In this document: one piece after another, positions 43,344 through 52,934 of the stretch | How the letters are laid out: every line of letters starts with the position of its first letter | How positions within the stretch are numbered: the first letter of the stretch is position 1 | Source of the DNA: Arsenicitalea aurantiaca | GTDB taxonomy: Bacteria > Pseudomonadota > Alphaproteobacteria > Rhizobiales > Devosiaceae | Direction of reading: 5' to 3' | Assembly: GCF_003994485.1 (NCBI RefSeq) | Contig: NZ_RZNJ01000003.1 | Location: forward strand, 186,525 to 250,524 | Length of the DNA stretch: 64,000 nt | The notes under the pieces: generated by a model | What the model was told of the DNA's origin: nothing | Databases searched by the model: none | What the model saw: only the letters and a program-made list of their open reading frames with translations | Made by a program: the position numbers and the translations under genes

Positions 43344-44260
43344 GCGCCGCCACCTGCGGTGCGCAGCCACGCTTCGCCGCATGCCTTGGCCAGTTCACGG
43401 ATACGCAGGATGTAGCTCTGGCGTTCGGTGACCGAGATCACCCCGCGGGCATCGAGCAGATTGAAGGTATGGCTGGCCTTGATTACCTGCTCATAGGCAG
43501 GAACCGCGAGCCGGTGCCGGCCGGCATCCTCGCCCTTTTCCAGCAGGGCGCGGCATTCCTTCTCGGCATCCGCGAAGTGCCGAAACAGCATTTCGGTGTC
43601 GGCCGCCTCGAAATTGTAGCGCGAGAATTCCTGCTCGTTCTGCAGGAACACATCGCCATAGGTGACCTTCTCGGCGCCGCTGCCGCCGTTGAAATTGAGC
43701 TCGTAGCCGTTGTCGACGCCCTGCAGATACATGGCGAGGCGCTCGAGCCCATAGGTGAGCTCGCCCGAGACGGGATTGCACTCAAAGCCGGCCACCTGCT
43801 GGAAATAAGTGAACTGGCTCACCTCCATCCCGTCGCACCAGCACTCCCAGCCGAGACCCCAGGCACCGAGGGTGGGGCTCTCCCAATCGTCCTCGACAAA
43901 GCGGATGTCGTGCAGCCCAGCATCGAGACCGATTGCGGCAAGGGACCGCAGATAGAGCTCCTGCAGATCGTCCGGAGATGGCTTCAGGATGACCTGGAAC
44001 TGGTAATAATGCTGGAACCGGTTGGGGTTCTCGCCATAGCGCCCGTCGGTCGGCCTGCGCGAAGGCTGCACATAGGCTGCCTTCCAGGGCTTTGGCCCCA
44101 GCGCGCGCAGGGTGGTCGCGGTGTGGAACGTCCCCGCCCCCATCTGCATGTCATAGGGCTGGAGAATGACGCAGCCCTGCTCCGCCCAGAAGTTCTGCAG
44201 CGTGAGGATGAGGCCCTGGAACGAGTTCCGCGGGTCCATACGGGAATTGACTGTGGTCAT
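43340..44260 (-). CDS. glyQ: Glycyl-tRNA synthetase alpha subunit
   Basis: Catalytic alpha subunit of GlyRS, forming glycyl-adenylate. 306 residues. Class II motifs are visible: [59 protein letters not shown] and [15 protein letters not shown]. Met8 (MDPRNSFQG) is an alternative start. The glyS gene is 3.2 kb downstream. Confidence 0.96.
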   Translation of the reverse strand: MTTVNSRMDPRNSFQGLILTLQNFWAEQGCVILQPYDMQMGAGTFHTATTLRALGPKPWKAAYVQPSRRPTDGRYGENPNRFQHYYQFQVILKPSPDDLQELYLRSLAAIGLDAGLHDIRFVEDDWESPTLGAWGLGWECWCDGMEVSQFTYFQQVAGFECNPVSGELTYGLERLAMYLQGVDNGYELNFNGGSGAEKVTYGDVFLQNEQEFSRYNFEAADTEMLFRHFADAEKECRALLEKGEDAGRHRLAVPAYEQVIKASHTFNLLDARGVISVTERQSYILRIRELAKACGEAWLRTAGGGA

Positions 44261-44314
44261 GGGGCGCTATCCGGTCGAATGACGGCGCGAACCTAGTGGC
44301 GCGACCCCATCGGG

Positions 44315-44551
44315 TCAATCCCGCCGATCGCGCTCCTCGCCAGGCCGAAAGACGCCATCATCACTCCGCTTGAGTTCGATCACGTCCGCACGCGTGCGTT
44401 CGGCCAGATCGCGCTCGCGCTCGCGCTGCCGCTTTTCGGCATCGACCTGCCTGAAGCTCCTGGTCCAGTCCCGCCAGATGCGCCTGACCCCAACGAAGAT
44501 CATCCCCAGGACGATCGCAACGACAAGGACCCGCCAGAGCATGGGATTCAT
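44315..44551 (-). CDS. Small membrane protein, 78 aa
   Basis: One N-terminal membrane helix (about 5-23, MLWRVLVVAIVLGMIFVGV) followed by a highly charged, probably coiled-coil tail (RQVDAEKRQRERERDLAERT). The ATG directly follows the stop of the S49 peptidase gene, so the two are coupled. It may be an accessory of that protease. No family recognised. Confidence 0.72.
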   Translation of the reverse strand: MNPMLWRVLVVAIVLGMIFVGVRRIWRDWTRSFRQVDAEKRQRERERDLAERTRADVIELKRSDDGVFRPGEERDRRD

Positions 44552-45400
44552 CTACAGCCCCAGTCGCGACCAGTGCGCGCGTTCCTCGAGGCTGGCGACG
44601 GCATCGCCGGCCACGCCTTCCATCGACATGCCGAAGCGGGGAAGCGAAAACAGGGGACGCTTGGGCTCGATCAGCTTGAAGCGCAAATTGGTGCCATAGC
44701 GTTCGCGCAGAACCTCGTAGAGATCGCCCGTGGCATCGACCAGTCCGAGCTCGACGCCGCGCCGGCCAGTCCACCACTCGCCGGTAAAGAGGTGATCGTC
44801 GTCTGCCCGCAGGCGATCGCCGCGTCTGGCTTTCACATGGTCGATGAAGGTCTGGTGGATGTCGAGTTCGACCGCCTTGATGCGAGCCACGTCCTCGGGC
44901 TTTTCGGGCAGGAATGGATCGAGCGTCGACTTGTTGCGACCAGCAGTATGCACGCGCCGGGTGACGCCGAGCCGATCGATCGCGCCGACGAAGCCGAAGC
45001 CCGCGAAGATCACGCCGATGGATCCGACAACCGAGGAGGGATCGGCGATGATCTCGTCACCTGCCACGGCGATGAAATAGCCGCCGGAGGCCGCGGCATC
45101 TTCGACGAAGACGATGACTTTCCGGCCCTTCTCGTCCGCCAGATCGCGGATCCGCTTGGAGATCAGCCGCGACTGCACCGGCGAGCCACCGGGTGAATTG
45201 ACGATGATGGCGACGACAGGCGCCCGGTTGATCGCGAAGGCTCGGGCCAGGAGCGGGGCGACCGACGCGATATTGAGCCGCCCCGGACGAGAATCCGACG
45301 TTATGACGCCTTGGAGGCGGACAACGGGTATGATCGGCCCGTCGCGCCCCAGCAGTCTCCGCAGCCAGCCCATGAAGCCCTTTGATCTGCCGGCCGCCAT
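44552..45400 (-). CDS. S49 family (SppA-like) signal peptide peptidase
   Basis: A short-form SppA protease, 282 residues, that degrades cleaved signal peptides in the membrane. The Ser/Lys dyad is visible: Ser in DAAASGGYFIAVAGDEI and Lys in HTAGRNKSTLDPFLPE, with NSPGGSP forming the substrate groove. The ATG at 45400 with AGGGGA upstream is preferred over a GTG nine codons earlier. No strong N-terminal membrane helix is seen, so it may be cytosolic or peripheral. Confidence 0.88.
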   Translation of the reverse strand: MAAGRSKGFMGWLRRLLGRDGPIIPVVRLQGVITSDSRPGRLNIASVAPLLARAFAINRAPVVAIIVNSPGGSPVQSRLISKRIRDLADEKGRKVIVFVEDAAASGGYFIAVAGDEIIADPSSVVGSIGVIFAGFGFVGAIDRLGVTRRVHTAGRNKSTLDPFLPEKPEDVARIKAVELDIHQTFIDHVKARRGDRLRADDDHLFTGEWWTGRRGVELGLVDATGDLYEVLRERYGTNLRFKLIEPKRPLFSLPRFGMSMEGVAGDAVASLEERAHWSRLGL

Positions 45401-45453
45401 GCCAATCCCCTTTTCCGGTGTTGTCACGACGATTTAGGTCGAGCCGAGGGCGA

Positions 45454-46239
45454 TTACCAGTCCAGCCGGGCGCTTCCCCTGAAGATGGCTTCGAACTCCG
45501 GCGCAAAGCCCCGTCCCTCGACGGCGTGGAGGGCGCGCGTGGCGAGCAGCGTCATCGGCGCGCGCGAACCCTTCAGCGCACGGATGAGAATGCGCGTCGC
45601 GGGACGCCCCGGTCTTGGCGCCAGGGGCAGGACGGTGATGCCCCCAAACCGCCGATCGAACGCCCCAAGCAGCGGCGGCAGGCTCTCGGCGCGATGAATG
45701 AAGATGACCTCGCCTCTTGGCGCGACGGAGGTTGCGGCAGCGCGCACCCAGAGATCGAGTTGATCGGCGTCCATGTGCCGTGCCGCCGCCCGGCCCGGAT
45801 GCGGGGCGGAAGATCCCTCTCCCGACCCGTAATAGGGTGGGTTGGCGATGACACTCCCATAGGCATCGGCCATCACGCCTGCCGCGAGGCGCGACGAACC
45901 GGGCGCAGTGACGTCCAGGCATAGCACCCGGGCGCGGGCGTTAAACCCGTTGCGGGCGACATTATCGGTCGCGAGTGCTGCCGTCGCTGCATCGCGCTCA
46001 AGGAGAACGGCATCAAGGTCGGGATTATGCGCCATTGCCACGAGTGCCGCAGTCCCGACACCCGCGCCGAGCTCGAGCAGGCTCTTGCGTCCCTCGCCGA
46101 CCGACGCGCCGAGGAGGACGGAATCGAGCCCCGCGCGAAAGCCCGCGGCGGGCTGCGACACAATCAACCGACCGTCCAAAAACGCGTCAGTGCTGAGCGA
46201 TTGCCGTTTTACAAAACCGGTCGCTTGGTCTAGGGACAT
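45454..46239 (-). CDS. TrmN6-like tRNA adenine N6-methyltransferase
   Basis: A 261-residue class I SAM methyltransferase. SAM motif I is LLELGAGVGTAALV, the acidic loop VLLERD, and the catalytic N6-adenine motif IANPPYYGSG (NPPY). It starts with the family-typical FVKRQSLSTDAFLDGRLIVSQP. By homology to YfiC/TrmN6 it may methylate A37 of tRNA-Val. It is divergent from the polyprenyl synthase gene. Confidence 0.87.
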   Translation of the reverse strand: MSLDQATGFVKRQSLSTDAFLDGRLIVSQPAAGFRAGLDSVLLGASVGEGRKSLLELGAGVGTAALVAMAHNPDLDAVLLERDAATAALATDNVARNGFNARARVLCLDVTAPGSSRLAAGVMADAYGSVIANPPYYGSGEGSSAPHPGRAAARHMDADQLDLWVRAAATSVAPRGEVIFIHRAESLPPLLGAFDRRFGGITVLPLAPRPGRPATRILIRALKGSRAPMTLLATRALHAVEGRGFAPEFEAIFRGSARLDW

Positions 46240-46339
46240 CCCACCCGCCGGGTCGCGATTGCTTTTGCGCCATCATACGGCCTGCAGCGTGTGGCTCAAC
46301 CGGATTTCCCCGCTTCGTGCCGGGAAGAGAAGGCAGTTG

Positions 46340-47359
46340 ATGGCTTTGCCAGTTTCCGCAGATCTCGATGAGGCAATGGTGACGAGCGCGCTCGATCGCC
46401 TGCTCGCTGCTACCTCCGGGGACATGGCGCGGGTCAACGCGCTGATTCTCGAGCGGGCCGAGTCGCATGTCGAAATGGTCCCGGAACTGGCGCGCTACCT
46501 CATCGAGGCCGGCGGCAAGCGCATGCGCCCGATGTTGACCGTCGCGGCGGCCGAGCTTTTCGGCAAGGCGAGCGGGGCGGAGATCAAGTTCGCGGCTGCC
46601 GTCGAGTTCATGCACAATGCGACGCTCCTTCATGACGACGTCGTCGACGAAAGCGACATGCGCCGCGGTCGTCCGGCCGCGCGGATGATCTGGGGCAATC
46701 CCGCAAGCGTCTTGGTGGGCGACTTCCTGCTCGGCCAGGCCTTTATGATGATGGTCGAGACCGGCGACATCGAGGCTCTGGGCGTGCTTGCGCGCGCCGC
46801 GGCAATCATTGCCGAAGGCGAGGTTTTCCAGCTCGCCAAGACGCGCGATCTCGCAACGACGCCGGCAGAATACGAGCAGGTGATCCGCGCCAAGACCGCG
46901 ATGCTGTTCGAGGCGGCAGCGGAAGTCGGCGCCATGGCAGGCGGAGCGGATGAAGCGGGGCGCCTCGCCATGCGCGCCTATGGCGCCGAGCTCGGCTGCG
47001 CCTTCCAGCTCGTGGATGACGTTCTCGACTATCGCGGCGAAAGCGGCGCCATGGGCAAGAACATCGGCGACGATCTGCGCGAGGGGAAGATGACCCTGCC
47101 GCTGATCCTGGCGCTCGCCGAATGCGACGAGACCGAGAGAAGCCTCATTGTCTCGGCGCTCGGCCGGCAGGACGCGCCGTCGGAGACGCTGGCAGAGATC
47201 GTTGCGATCTTCGAGCGCTATGACACGCTTTCGCGGACGCTCGAGCGTGCCAACAAGAATGTCCTTGCTGCGCGTGAGGCGCTCTCGGAGCTCCCCCCCT
47301 CGCCGATGAAGGCGCTGCTGGCGGACATCGCCGAGTTTACGGTGCTACGCGCCTATTAA
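46340..47359 (+). CDS. Long-chain polyprenyl diphosphate synthase (octaprenyl type)
   Basis: Builds the ubiquinone side-chain precursor from FPP and IPP. 339 residues. First Asp-rich motif LLHDDVVDESDMRRGRPA, second QLVDDVLDYRG, and substrate residues in AGGKRMRPML and KTAMLFEAAAEVG. The residues before the first DDxxD are small, allowing a long product, so an IspB-like function is likely. The ATG at 46340 overlaps no neighbour; the 3' end overlaps ispE by 15 bases. Confidence 0.92.
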   Translation: MALPVSADLDEAMVTSALDRLLAATSGDMARVNALILERAESHVEMVPELARYLIEAGGKRMRPMLTVAAAELFGKASGAEIKFAAAVEFMHNATLLHDDVVDESDMRRGRPAARMIWGNPASVLVGDFLLGQAFMMMVETGDIEALGVLARAAAIIAEGEVFQLAKTRDLATTPAEYEQVIRAKTAMLFEAAAEVGAMAGGADEAGRLAMRAYGAELGCAFQLVDDVLDYRGESGAMGKNIGDDLREGKMTLPLILALAECDETERSLIVSALGRQDAPSETLAEIVAIFERYDTLSRTLERANKNVLAAREALSELPPSPMKALLADIAEFTVLRAY

Positions 47360-48217
47360 GGGCGCGGCGGCAACCCAATGGCCGGGCCACCGCTCGCGGA
47401 GGTCGTGGGCCGCCTGATGGGCCTGTGACTCTGATCCGAAGAGCCCGAAGACGGTGCCGCCCGAGCCAGACATCCGGCCAAGAAGGGAACCCTGCGCCTG
47501 CTGCAGCGCGTCCACGAGTTGGGCCAGCGCCGGCACCAGGTTGAAAGCCGGTGCTTCGAGATCGTTGCGCGTGCCCTCGAGCCAGAGCCCCAGTTGCGCT
47601 GGCAGCGTCATCGGTTCGGGCAAGGGGGGAAGGCCTGGGTTGTCGTGCCGCTCGAGCCTGCGGAAGACGTCCGCCGTCGCGACCGGCACGAGCGGGTTGA
47701 CCAGCACCACATGCATCTGGGGAAAGTCGCGCAACGGGTGAATGATCTCGCCTATGCCCCGCATCTCGCATGGGCGCGAAAGAAGGCAGGCCGGGATATC
47801 GGCCCCAAGTGTAGCGGCGAGCGCGGAAAGGTCGGCGTAATCAATTTCACCGGCAAGCCGCGCGAGCAGCCGCAGGACAGCGGCCGCATCTGCGGACCCC
47901 CCGCCAATGCCTGCGGCCACCGGCAGGTTCTTCGATAGCGTGAAGGCCAGCCCATCAGGCAATCGGTCAGGCCAGTGTGCGCGGAAAGCACGGGCAGCCC
48001 GCAACACAAGGTTGGAGGGGCCATTGCCGAGCCCGGCGGTAAAAGGCCCGACGACGAGAAGCGAATCCGCCTTGGAAGGCGAAACCGAGATTTCGTCGCC
48101 AATGCCTGCAAAGACCACGAGGCTTTCGAGTTCGTGATAAAAATCCTCGCGCCGCCGTGTGATGTGGAGCGCGAGATTGATCTTTGCCGGGGCCGCCTCG
48201 GTGGCGAGCACGCTCAT
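47345..48217 (-). CDS. ispE: 4-diphosphocytidyl-2-C-methyl-D-erythritol kinase
   Basis: GHMP kinase of the MEP pathway. 290 residues. Substrate motif APAKINLALHI with the catalytic Lys, the ATP loop PVAAGIGGGSADAAA with the catalytic Asp, and the C-terminal GSGGTVFGLF. It lies 7 bases after the TPR gene on the same strand and converges with the polyprenyl synthase, so two isoprenoid genes meet tail to tail. Confidence 0.94.
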   Translation of the reverse strand: MSVLATEAAPAKINLALHITRRREDFYHELESLVVFAGIGDEISVSPSKADSLLVVGPFTAGLGNGPSNLVLRAARAFRAHWPDRLPDGLAFTLSKNLPVAAGIGGGSADAAAVLRLLARLAGEIDYADLSALAATLGADIPACLLSRPCEMRGIGEIIHPLRDFPQMHVVLVNPLVPVATADVFRRLERHDNPGLPPLPEPMTLPAQLGLWLEGTRNDLEAPAFNLVPALAQLVDALQQAQGSLLGRMSGSGGTVFGLFGSESQAHQAAHDLRERWPGHWVAAAPLIGA

Positions 48218-48224
48218 GGCGGCG

Positions 48225-49976
48225 TCACTGAAGTTCGAGCGACACCGGATTGACCGTTATGGGCTCGCTGCCCTCCTCCACGGGCGCCGCATCGAGCCCG
48301 CCGGCGAGTTTTGGACGCACCCGCTCCTGAACATTGCCTTCCGTGTCCACAGAGGACGCGATGGTCCACTGGAAGCGCGCCTCGAGCTCGCGACCGACAC
48401 GCCAGTAGGCGTCTCCCAGATGGTCATTGATCTCGGGATCCATGGGGCGGATGCGAACGGCGCGCTCGAGCTCCACGACGGCTTCCTCGAACCGTCCGAG
48501 GCGGTAGAAGGCCCAGCCAAGGCTGTCGATGATGTAGCCATCATTGGGCGCAGCCGCGACCGCGCGTTCGATCATTTCAAGCGCGGGCTCGAGATTGATG
48601 CCCTGATCGACCCAGCTGTAGCCGAGATAGTTCAGCACCTGCGGCTGCTCGGGATTGAGTTCGAGGGCACGCAGGAAATCGGTCTCGGCAAGATCCCACT
48701 GGTCGTTGCGCTCATAGGCAATGCCGCGCAGGTACCAGAAACGCCAGTCGGCCGGATGATCACCCCCGACCTGATCAATGGCGCGCGTGTAGATTTCCGC
48801 GGCCTCGTCATATTGCTCGTCGATGCGCAGCAGATCGGCAAGCACCGAAAGGGCATCGAGGTCGTCGGGGCTTTCCGCAATGATCTCGCGCAGGCGGTCG
48901 ATCGCACCAGCGCGATCACCGAGCGAATCGAGGTTTTGCGCCACACGAATCGTCGCGGTCGACCGCATCGGGGAGGTCGGCGCTACGTCCTCGTAAAGCC
49001 TGTTGGCCACATCGTGCTGGCCGGCGCGGTCGAGCATCTGCCCGACAAGAAGGGTCAGCAGATCGGAACGCGGATCGAGGTAGCGGCCGAGCTGAAGAAA
49101 GAGAATCGAAACGTCATTGCTGCCGTCCCGGGCCAGTGCCACACCGACCGAGTGGAACATTTCGGCGGCGCCGGCCTGAACGTTCGAGACGAACGGCCCG
49201 GGACGCCGGCCTGCCCCGACCGCATCCTCGACGATGGTGACGAGCGGATGGCTAAGCCCTTCGGCGTCGTAGCGCGCCAGAACCTCGCGCGCCTCATCGA
49301 AGCGCCCCTGATTGCCGAGCATCCGCGAATAGGCCTCGACCATGCGCGCAACGAGCGGGTCTGCTTCATAGGCGCGCGCGGCCAGGTCCAGCGCTTCGTC
49401 CGATTCGCCCGCAACATCGGCCATCAGCGCGCGATGGTAGACGAAGAAGGCCTCGAGGCCATTTTCACCGGCGCGATCGAGAAGCGTCTCGGCCTGATCG
49501 AAGCGGCCCTCGCCCGTCAGTGCCCAGGCGCGCAGCAACGTGCCGGTGATGGCAACGAAATTGCCGGTGCCGAGGCGCTCGAGCTCGTTGGCGGCCGAAG
49601 CGTAGCGACGCTGGCGCATCGCCTCGGTCGCGATGACCAGCCGCGCAAGCTCGTTGCGCGGCTGGTGAACGAGGAGCCTGCGCGCAGCCAGCGCCGCCTG
49701 CTCGATCTCCCCATTGATGGCATAGGCGAGGAACGACCGCTCGACGACGAGCGCATTGTCCCATTCCCGCTCGACGGCCGACCGGAAATATCGAGCCGCC
49801 TCATCGATGCGCAGGTCCGAGAAGGCCTGCTGGCCAGCAAGGAACGCGCCGGTGGGACTGGGCGAACGGAAGGGGAAGACCTGCCCCTGGGCAAAGGCTG
49901 GCGCCGATAGGGTGGCCAGCGTGGCAACAGCGAGTACGGAACTGCGGAACAGGCGCTTCAGATGAGTCACAGGCAC
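48225..49976 (-). CDS. Exported tetratricopeptide repeat protein
   Basis: A 583-residue protein with a signal peptide (about 1-28, ending LSAPAFAQG) and an array of TPR helices over most of its length, clearest at the C-terminus (YLGYSWVDQGINLEPALEMI, DSLGWAFYRLGRFEEAVVEL, DHLGDAYWRVGRELEARFQW). No ATG exists at the right place. A GTG at 49976, 4 bases after GGGGAGA, gives the exported form. Upstream of ispE in many Hyphomicrobiales; probably a periplasmic scaffold. Confidence 0.85.
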   Translation of the reverse strand: MPVTHLKRLFRSSVLAVATLATLSAPAFAQGQVFPFRSPSPTGAFLAGQQAFSDLRIDEAARYFRSAVEREWDNALVVERSFLAYAINGEIEQAALAARRLLVHQPRNELARLVIATEAMRQRRYASAANELERLGTGNFVAITGTLLRAWALTGEGRFDQAETLLDRAGENGLEAFFVYHRALMADVAGESDEALDLAARAYEADPLVARMVEAYSRMLGNQGRFDEAREVLARYDAEGLSHPLVTIVEDAVGAGRRPGPFVSNVQAGAAEMFHSVGVALARDGSNDVSILFLQLGRYLDPRSDLLTLLVGQMLDRAGQHDVANRLYEDVAPTSPMRSTATIRVAQNLDSLGDRAGAIDRLREIIAESPDDLDALSVLADLLRIDEQYDEAAEIYTRAIDQVGGDHPADWRFWYLRGIAYERNDQWDLAETDFLRALELNPEQPQVLNYLGYSWVDQGINLEPALEMIERAVAAAPNDGYIIDSLGWAFYRLGRFEEAVVELERAVRIRPMDPEINDHLGDAYWRVGRELEARFQWTIASSVDTEGNVQERVRPKLAGGLDAAPVEEGSEPITVNPVSLELQ

Positions 49977-50114
49977 ACGATCTCCCCGGCGGCGTTGGGT
50001 CCGGTTTCGGCGCAGAGATTGGCCATTTTGCGGCCTCACCGCAAGCTCATCGCGCCTAAATGATCGGTTTACGCGATGCTGGCGAGGCGCGCGCGCATGT
50101 GAGATAGAAGCGCC

Positions 50115-50921
50115 ATGGCCGATCCGCACCAGATGTCCGATGCAGAATTGCTGGCCGCGCTCGAATGGTATCGCGCCGCGGGCGTGGATATTGCCGTCGG
50201 CGAAGCGAGTATCGACCGGTTCGCCATCTCCGCGCCGCCCCGCGCCATTGCGGTCGCTGCCGCCGCCGCGATCCCGCAACCTGCCCCTTCCCTGCCGCTG
50301 CTCGGCACCGATCCCGACGAGGCGATGGCGCTTGCCGCGGCCTGCACCACGCTCGATGAATTGAGGGAAGCTTTCGCCCGCTTTGAGGGCTGCGCGCTCA
50401 AGCAGCGCGCAAGGCAGATCTGCTTTGCCGATGGCAATCCGCAGGCGCAGATCATGCTGCTCGGCGAAGCGCCCGGGGAGCAGGAGGATATGGAAGGTCG
50501 CCCGTTCGTCGGACGCGCAGGGCGCCTCTTGGACCGAATGCTTGCAGCCATCGGGCTTGATCGCACCAAGGTCTATATCGCCAATGTCGTGCCCTGGCGC
50601 CCCCCGGGCAACCGCAATCCGACACCCCAGGAGATGGCGGCGTGCGCGCCTTTCCTACATCGCCAGATCGCACTCGTTGCTCCCAAGCTTCTGCTCACGC
50701 TCGGCAACATTGCGAGCAGGACGATCTTCGAAAGCACGACCGGCATCATGCGGCTGCGTGGCCAGCAGAAGAGCGTTACCATTGGCGGGCACGGAACGAC
50801 GGCGCTTGCGACGCTTCATCCGGCCTATCTGCTGCGCACGCCCGGAGCCAAGCAGCTGGCCTGGCGGGACATGCTGGCCCTCGCCGAACTCATCGAAAAA
50901 GAAAATATCGAAACGGGTTGA
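50115..50921 (+). CDS. Uracil-DNA glycosylase, family 4 (UDGa) type
   Basis: Removes uracil from DNA. 268 residues; an N-terminal Ala/Pro-rich extension of about 85 residues precedes the catalytic domain. Active-site motif MLLGEAPGEQEDMEGRPFVG and the C-terminal LATLHPAYLLR are typical of Fe-S family 4/5 enzymes. Cysteines in FEGCALKQ and MAACAPF could be cluster ligands. It is divergent from the TPR gene with a 138-base gap in which I saw no other feature. Confidence 0.88.
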   Translation: MADPHQMSDAELLAALEWYRAAGVDIAVGEASIDRFAISAPPRAIAVAAAAAIPQPAPSLPLLGTDPDEAMALAAACTTLDELREAFARFEGCALKQRARQICFADGNPQAQIMLLGEAPGEQEDMEGRPFVGRAGRLLDRMLAAIGLDRTKVYIANVVPWRPPGNRNPTPQEMAACAPFLHRQIALVAPKLLLTLGNIASRTIFESTTGIMRLRGQQKSVTIGGHGTTALATLHPAYLLRTPGAKQLAWRDMLALAELIEKENIETG

Positions 50922-51016
50922 TTTGACCGCCCGAATTATGTCCGAGTTGGACGGCATCCCGCCCCGGTCGCTGCCTTGCGACCCATTTGGTGCAATGCCT
51001 TAGCCATGAGAGCGTC

Positions 51017-52291
51017 ATGTCATCGGTCGTCAAGATTTACGCCCTGTTCATCGGCTCGGCGCTGCTCATGTTCGGGGGCGGGCTGCAGGGGCTGCTGCTT
51101 TCAGTGCGCGGCGCCGAAGAGCAGTTCTCGCTGCTGGCGCTCGGGCTGATCGGAACGGGCTGGTCGGTCGGGTTCGTCACCGGCTCGATCACCGTACCGA
51201 TGCTGGTCAAGCGCGTCGGCCATATCCGCGCCTTTTCGGTCATGGCGGCCGTAGGTACGGTGACCATCCTGCTCAACCTGCTGCTGATCAACGACGTGGC
51301 GTGGATCCTGCTGCGCGCCCTGTCGGGGTTCTGCTTTGCCGGCGCGGCGATGATCGTTGAAAGCTGGCTCAACGAAGTGGCGGACAACCGTTCGCGCGGC
51401 ACGATCTTCTCGATCTACACGACCATCAACATGGCGGCATCAACGGCCGGACAGCTCGCGATGTCGATCACCGGGGTCACCGGATACCTGCCCTTCGTGG
51501 TGGGTGCGATCAGCTTCATCTGCGCGGTACTGCCAAGCGCTCTGACCTCGACGCCCCAGCCGCGCCCGCTCTCGTCGGCCAAGCTCGACGTGGGCCTACT
51601 GTACCGAACCTCGCCGGTAGCAGTGATCGCCGCCTTCTCGGTTGGCATGGCCAACGGGACCTTCGGCACGCTGGCGCCGGTCTATGGTTACGCCCGCGGT
51701 ATGGTGGCGAGCGACATCGCGGTGCTGTTCGCGACGACGGCTGTACTTGGCGCAGTTGCCCAGATCCCGGCGGGACGGCTCTCGGACAAGATCGACCGGC
51801 GCATCGTGATGATTGCGCTCAGCCTCTGCGCGGCCATCGTCGGGCTCGTCATGGTGCTGTTCGATCCCGGTGGCGGGCCCTGGCTCTACGTTCTGTTCGG
51901 AACCTATGGCCTTTCAGCCTTCCCGATTTACGCGATCGCCGTCGCCCACGCCAACGACTTCAGCCGGGAAGGCGAGTTCGGCAAAGTCGCGGGCGGGATG
52001 CTGCTCGTGCTCGGGATCGGGCTCGCCATCGGGCCGATCATCGGCTCGATCATGATGAGCAACTGGTCTCCTGCCGGGCTATTCGTCGTCACGTGCTTCT
52101 TTCATGCGATGCTTGCGGTCACGGCCTTCCTGCGCATGCGGATCCGTCCGGTGCGTGATGCGGCGGGCAAAGTGCGCTTCCGCCCCATGCCCAACGGGGC
52201 CGCCAAGAGCACGCCCGAGACCATCGCCATGGACCCCCGTTCGGAGGGCGAGGAGCCCGAAGCGGCCACCCCAACCCCTGGAAAGGATTGA
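51017..52291 (+). CDS. Major facilitator superfamily transporter
   Basis: A 424-residue MFS protein with 12 predicted helices. The UMF2-like layout starts MSSVVKIYALFIGSALLMFG; helix 2-3 loop PMLVKRVGHIRAF and RLSDKIDRRIVM are the conserved cytoplasmic loops. A polar C-terminal tail follows (about 385-424). It ends 1 base before moaB, so they form an operon. Substrate unknown. The ATG at 51017 fits the first helix. Confidence 0.82.
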   Translation: MSSVVKIYALFIGSALLMFGGGLQGLLLSVRGAEEQFSLLALGLIGTGWSVGFVTGSITVPMLVKRVGHIRAFSVMAAVGTVTILLNLLLINDVAWILLRALSGFCFAGAAMIVESWLNEVADNRSRGTIFSIYTTINMAASTAGQLAMSITGVTGYLPFVVGAISFICAVLPSALTSTPQPRPLSSAKLDVGLLYRTSPVAVIAAFSVGMANGTFGTLAPVYGYARGMVASDIAVLFATTAVLGAVAQIPAGRLSDKIDRRIVMIALSLCAAIVGLVMVLFDPGGGPWLYVLFGTYGLSAFPIYAIAVAHANDFSREGEFGKVAGGMLLVLGIGLAIGPIIGSIMMSNWSPAGLFVVTCFFHAMLAVTAFLRMRIRPVRDAAGKVRFRPMPNGAAKSTPETIAMDPRSEGEEPEAATPTPGKD

Positions 52292-52292
52292 C

Positions 52293-52829
52293 ATGTTCAA
52301 ATCCGATATTGACCTCGAACGCCCCTTCACACCGCTTTCGATTGCCGTGCTCGCCGTATCGGACACCCGTACGCTTGAAACCGATACGGGCGGGGCGCTG
52401 CTCAAGTCGCTGCTCGAGGAGGACGGACACCGCTGCGCCGAACGCGCAATCGTGCGCGACGACGTGCAAGCCATTCGTGCACGCGTTCAGGGCTGGGTGG
52501 CCGATCCCGAGATCGACGCGATTCTGACCACTGGAGGCACCGGCTTTTCCGGTCGGGACGTGACGCCCGAGGCGATCGAGCCGCTCTTTGACAAGAGGAT
52601 GGACGGGTTCTCGGTCCTGTTCCACCAGTACTCTGCAACGACGGTGGGCACGTCGAGCCTTCAGTCCCGCGCTACCGCCGGGCTGATCGGCACCACCTTC
52701 GTGTTCTGCCTGCCCGGCTCCCGGGGCGCCTGTCGCGATGGGTGGGAGGGCATTTTGCGCTACCAGCTCGACAGCCGGCACAAGCCCTGCAATTTCGTCG
52801 AGCTGATGCCGCGCCTGGCCGAGCGGTAG
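52293..52829 (+). CDS. moaB: MoaB/Mog-type molybdenum cofactor protein
   Basis: A 178-residue molybdopterin adenylyltransferase-fold protein acting in Moco synthesis. Key motifs: LAVSDTRTLETDTGGALL, ILTTGGTGFSGRDVTPEAIEP and CLPGSRGACRDGWEGIL. MoaB and MogA cannot be told apart by sequence alone; the N-terminal FTPLSIAVL style favours MoaB. Coupled to the MFS gene; no other moa genes here. Confidence 0.9.
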   Translation: MFKSDIDLERPFTPLSIAVLAVSDTRTLETDTGGALLKSLLEEDGHRCAERAIVRDDVQAIRARVQGWVADPEIDAILTTGGTGFSGRDVTPEAIEPLFDKRMDGFSVLFHQYSATTVGTSSLQSRATAGLIGTTFVFCLPGSRGACRDGWEGILRYQLDSRHKPCNFVELMPRLAER

Positions 52830-52934
52830 AAACTTATCCCCGCCATTTTGTTCTTGTTCTGTTCTATCGCAACTGCTAGGGTTAACGCGCGTTAGGAGAG
52901 GAGGATTCCCTCCTCCACGCGCGGAGACCTCAGA
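52830..52934. other. Intergenic region with palindrome and hairpin
   Basis: The perfect 12-base palindrome TAACGCGCGTTA (52883-52894) is embedded in GGGTTAACGCGCGTTAGG, which has CtrA-like half sites on both sides. It is followed by a 7-bp hairpin GAGGAGG/CCTCCTC (52898-52915, loop ATTC) that hides an AGGAGG. No U-tract, so not a terminator. Probably control of the radical SAM gene at 52935; mechanism is inference. Confidence 0.4.
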
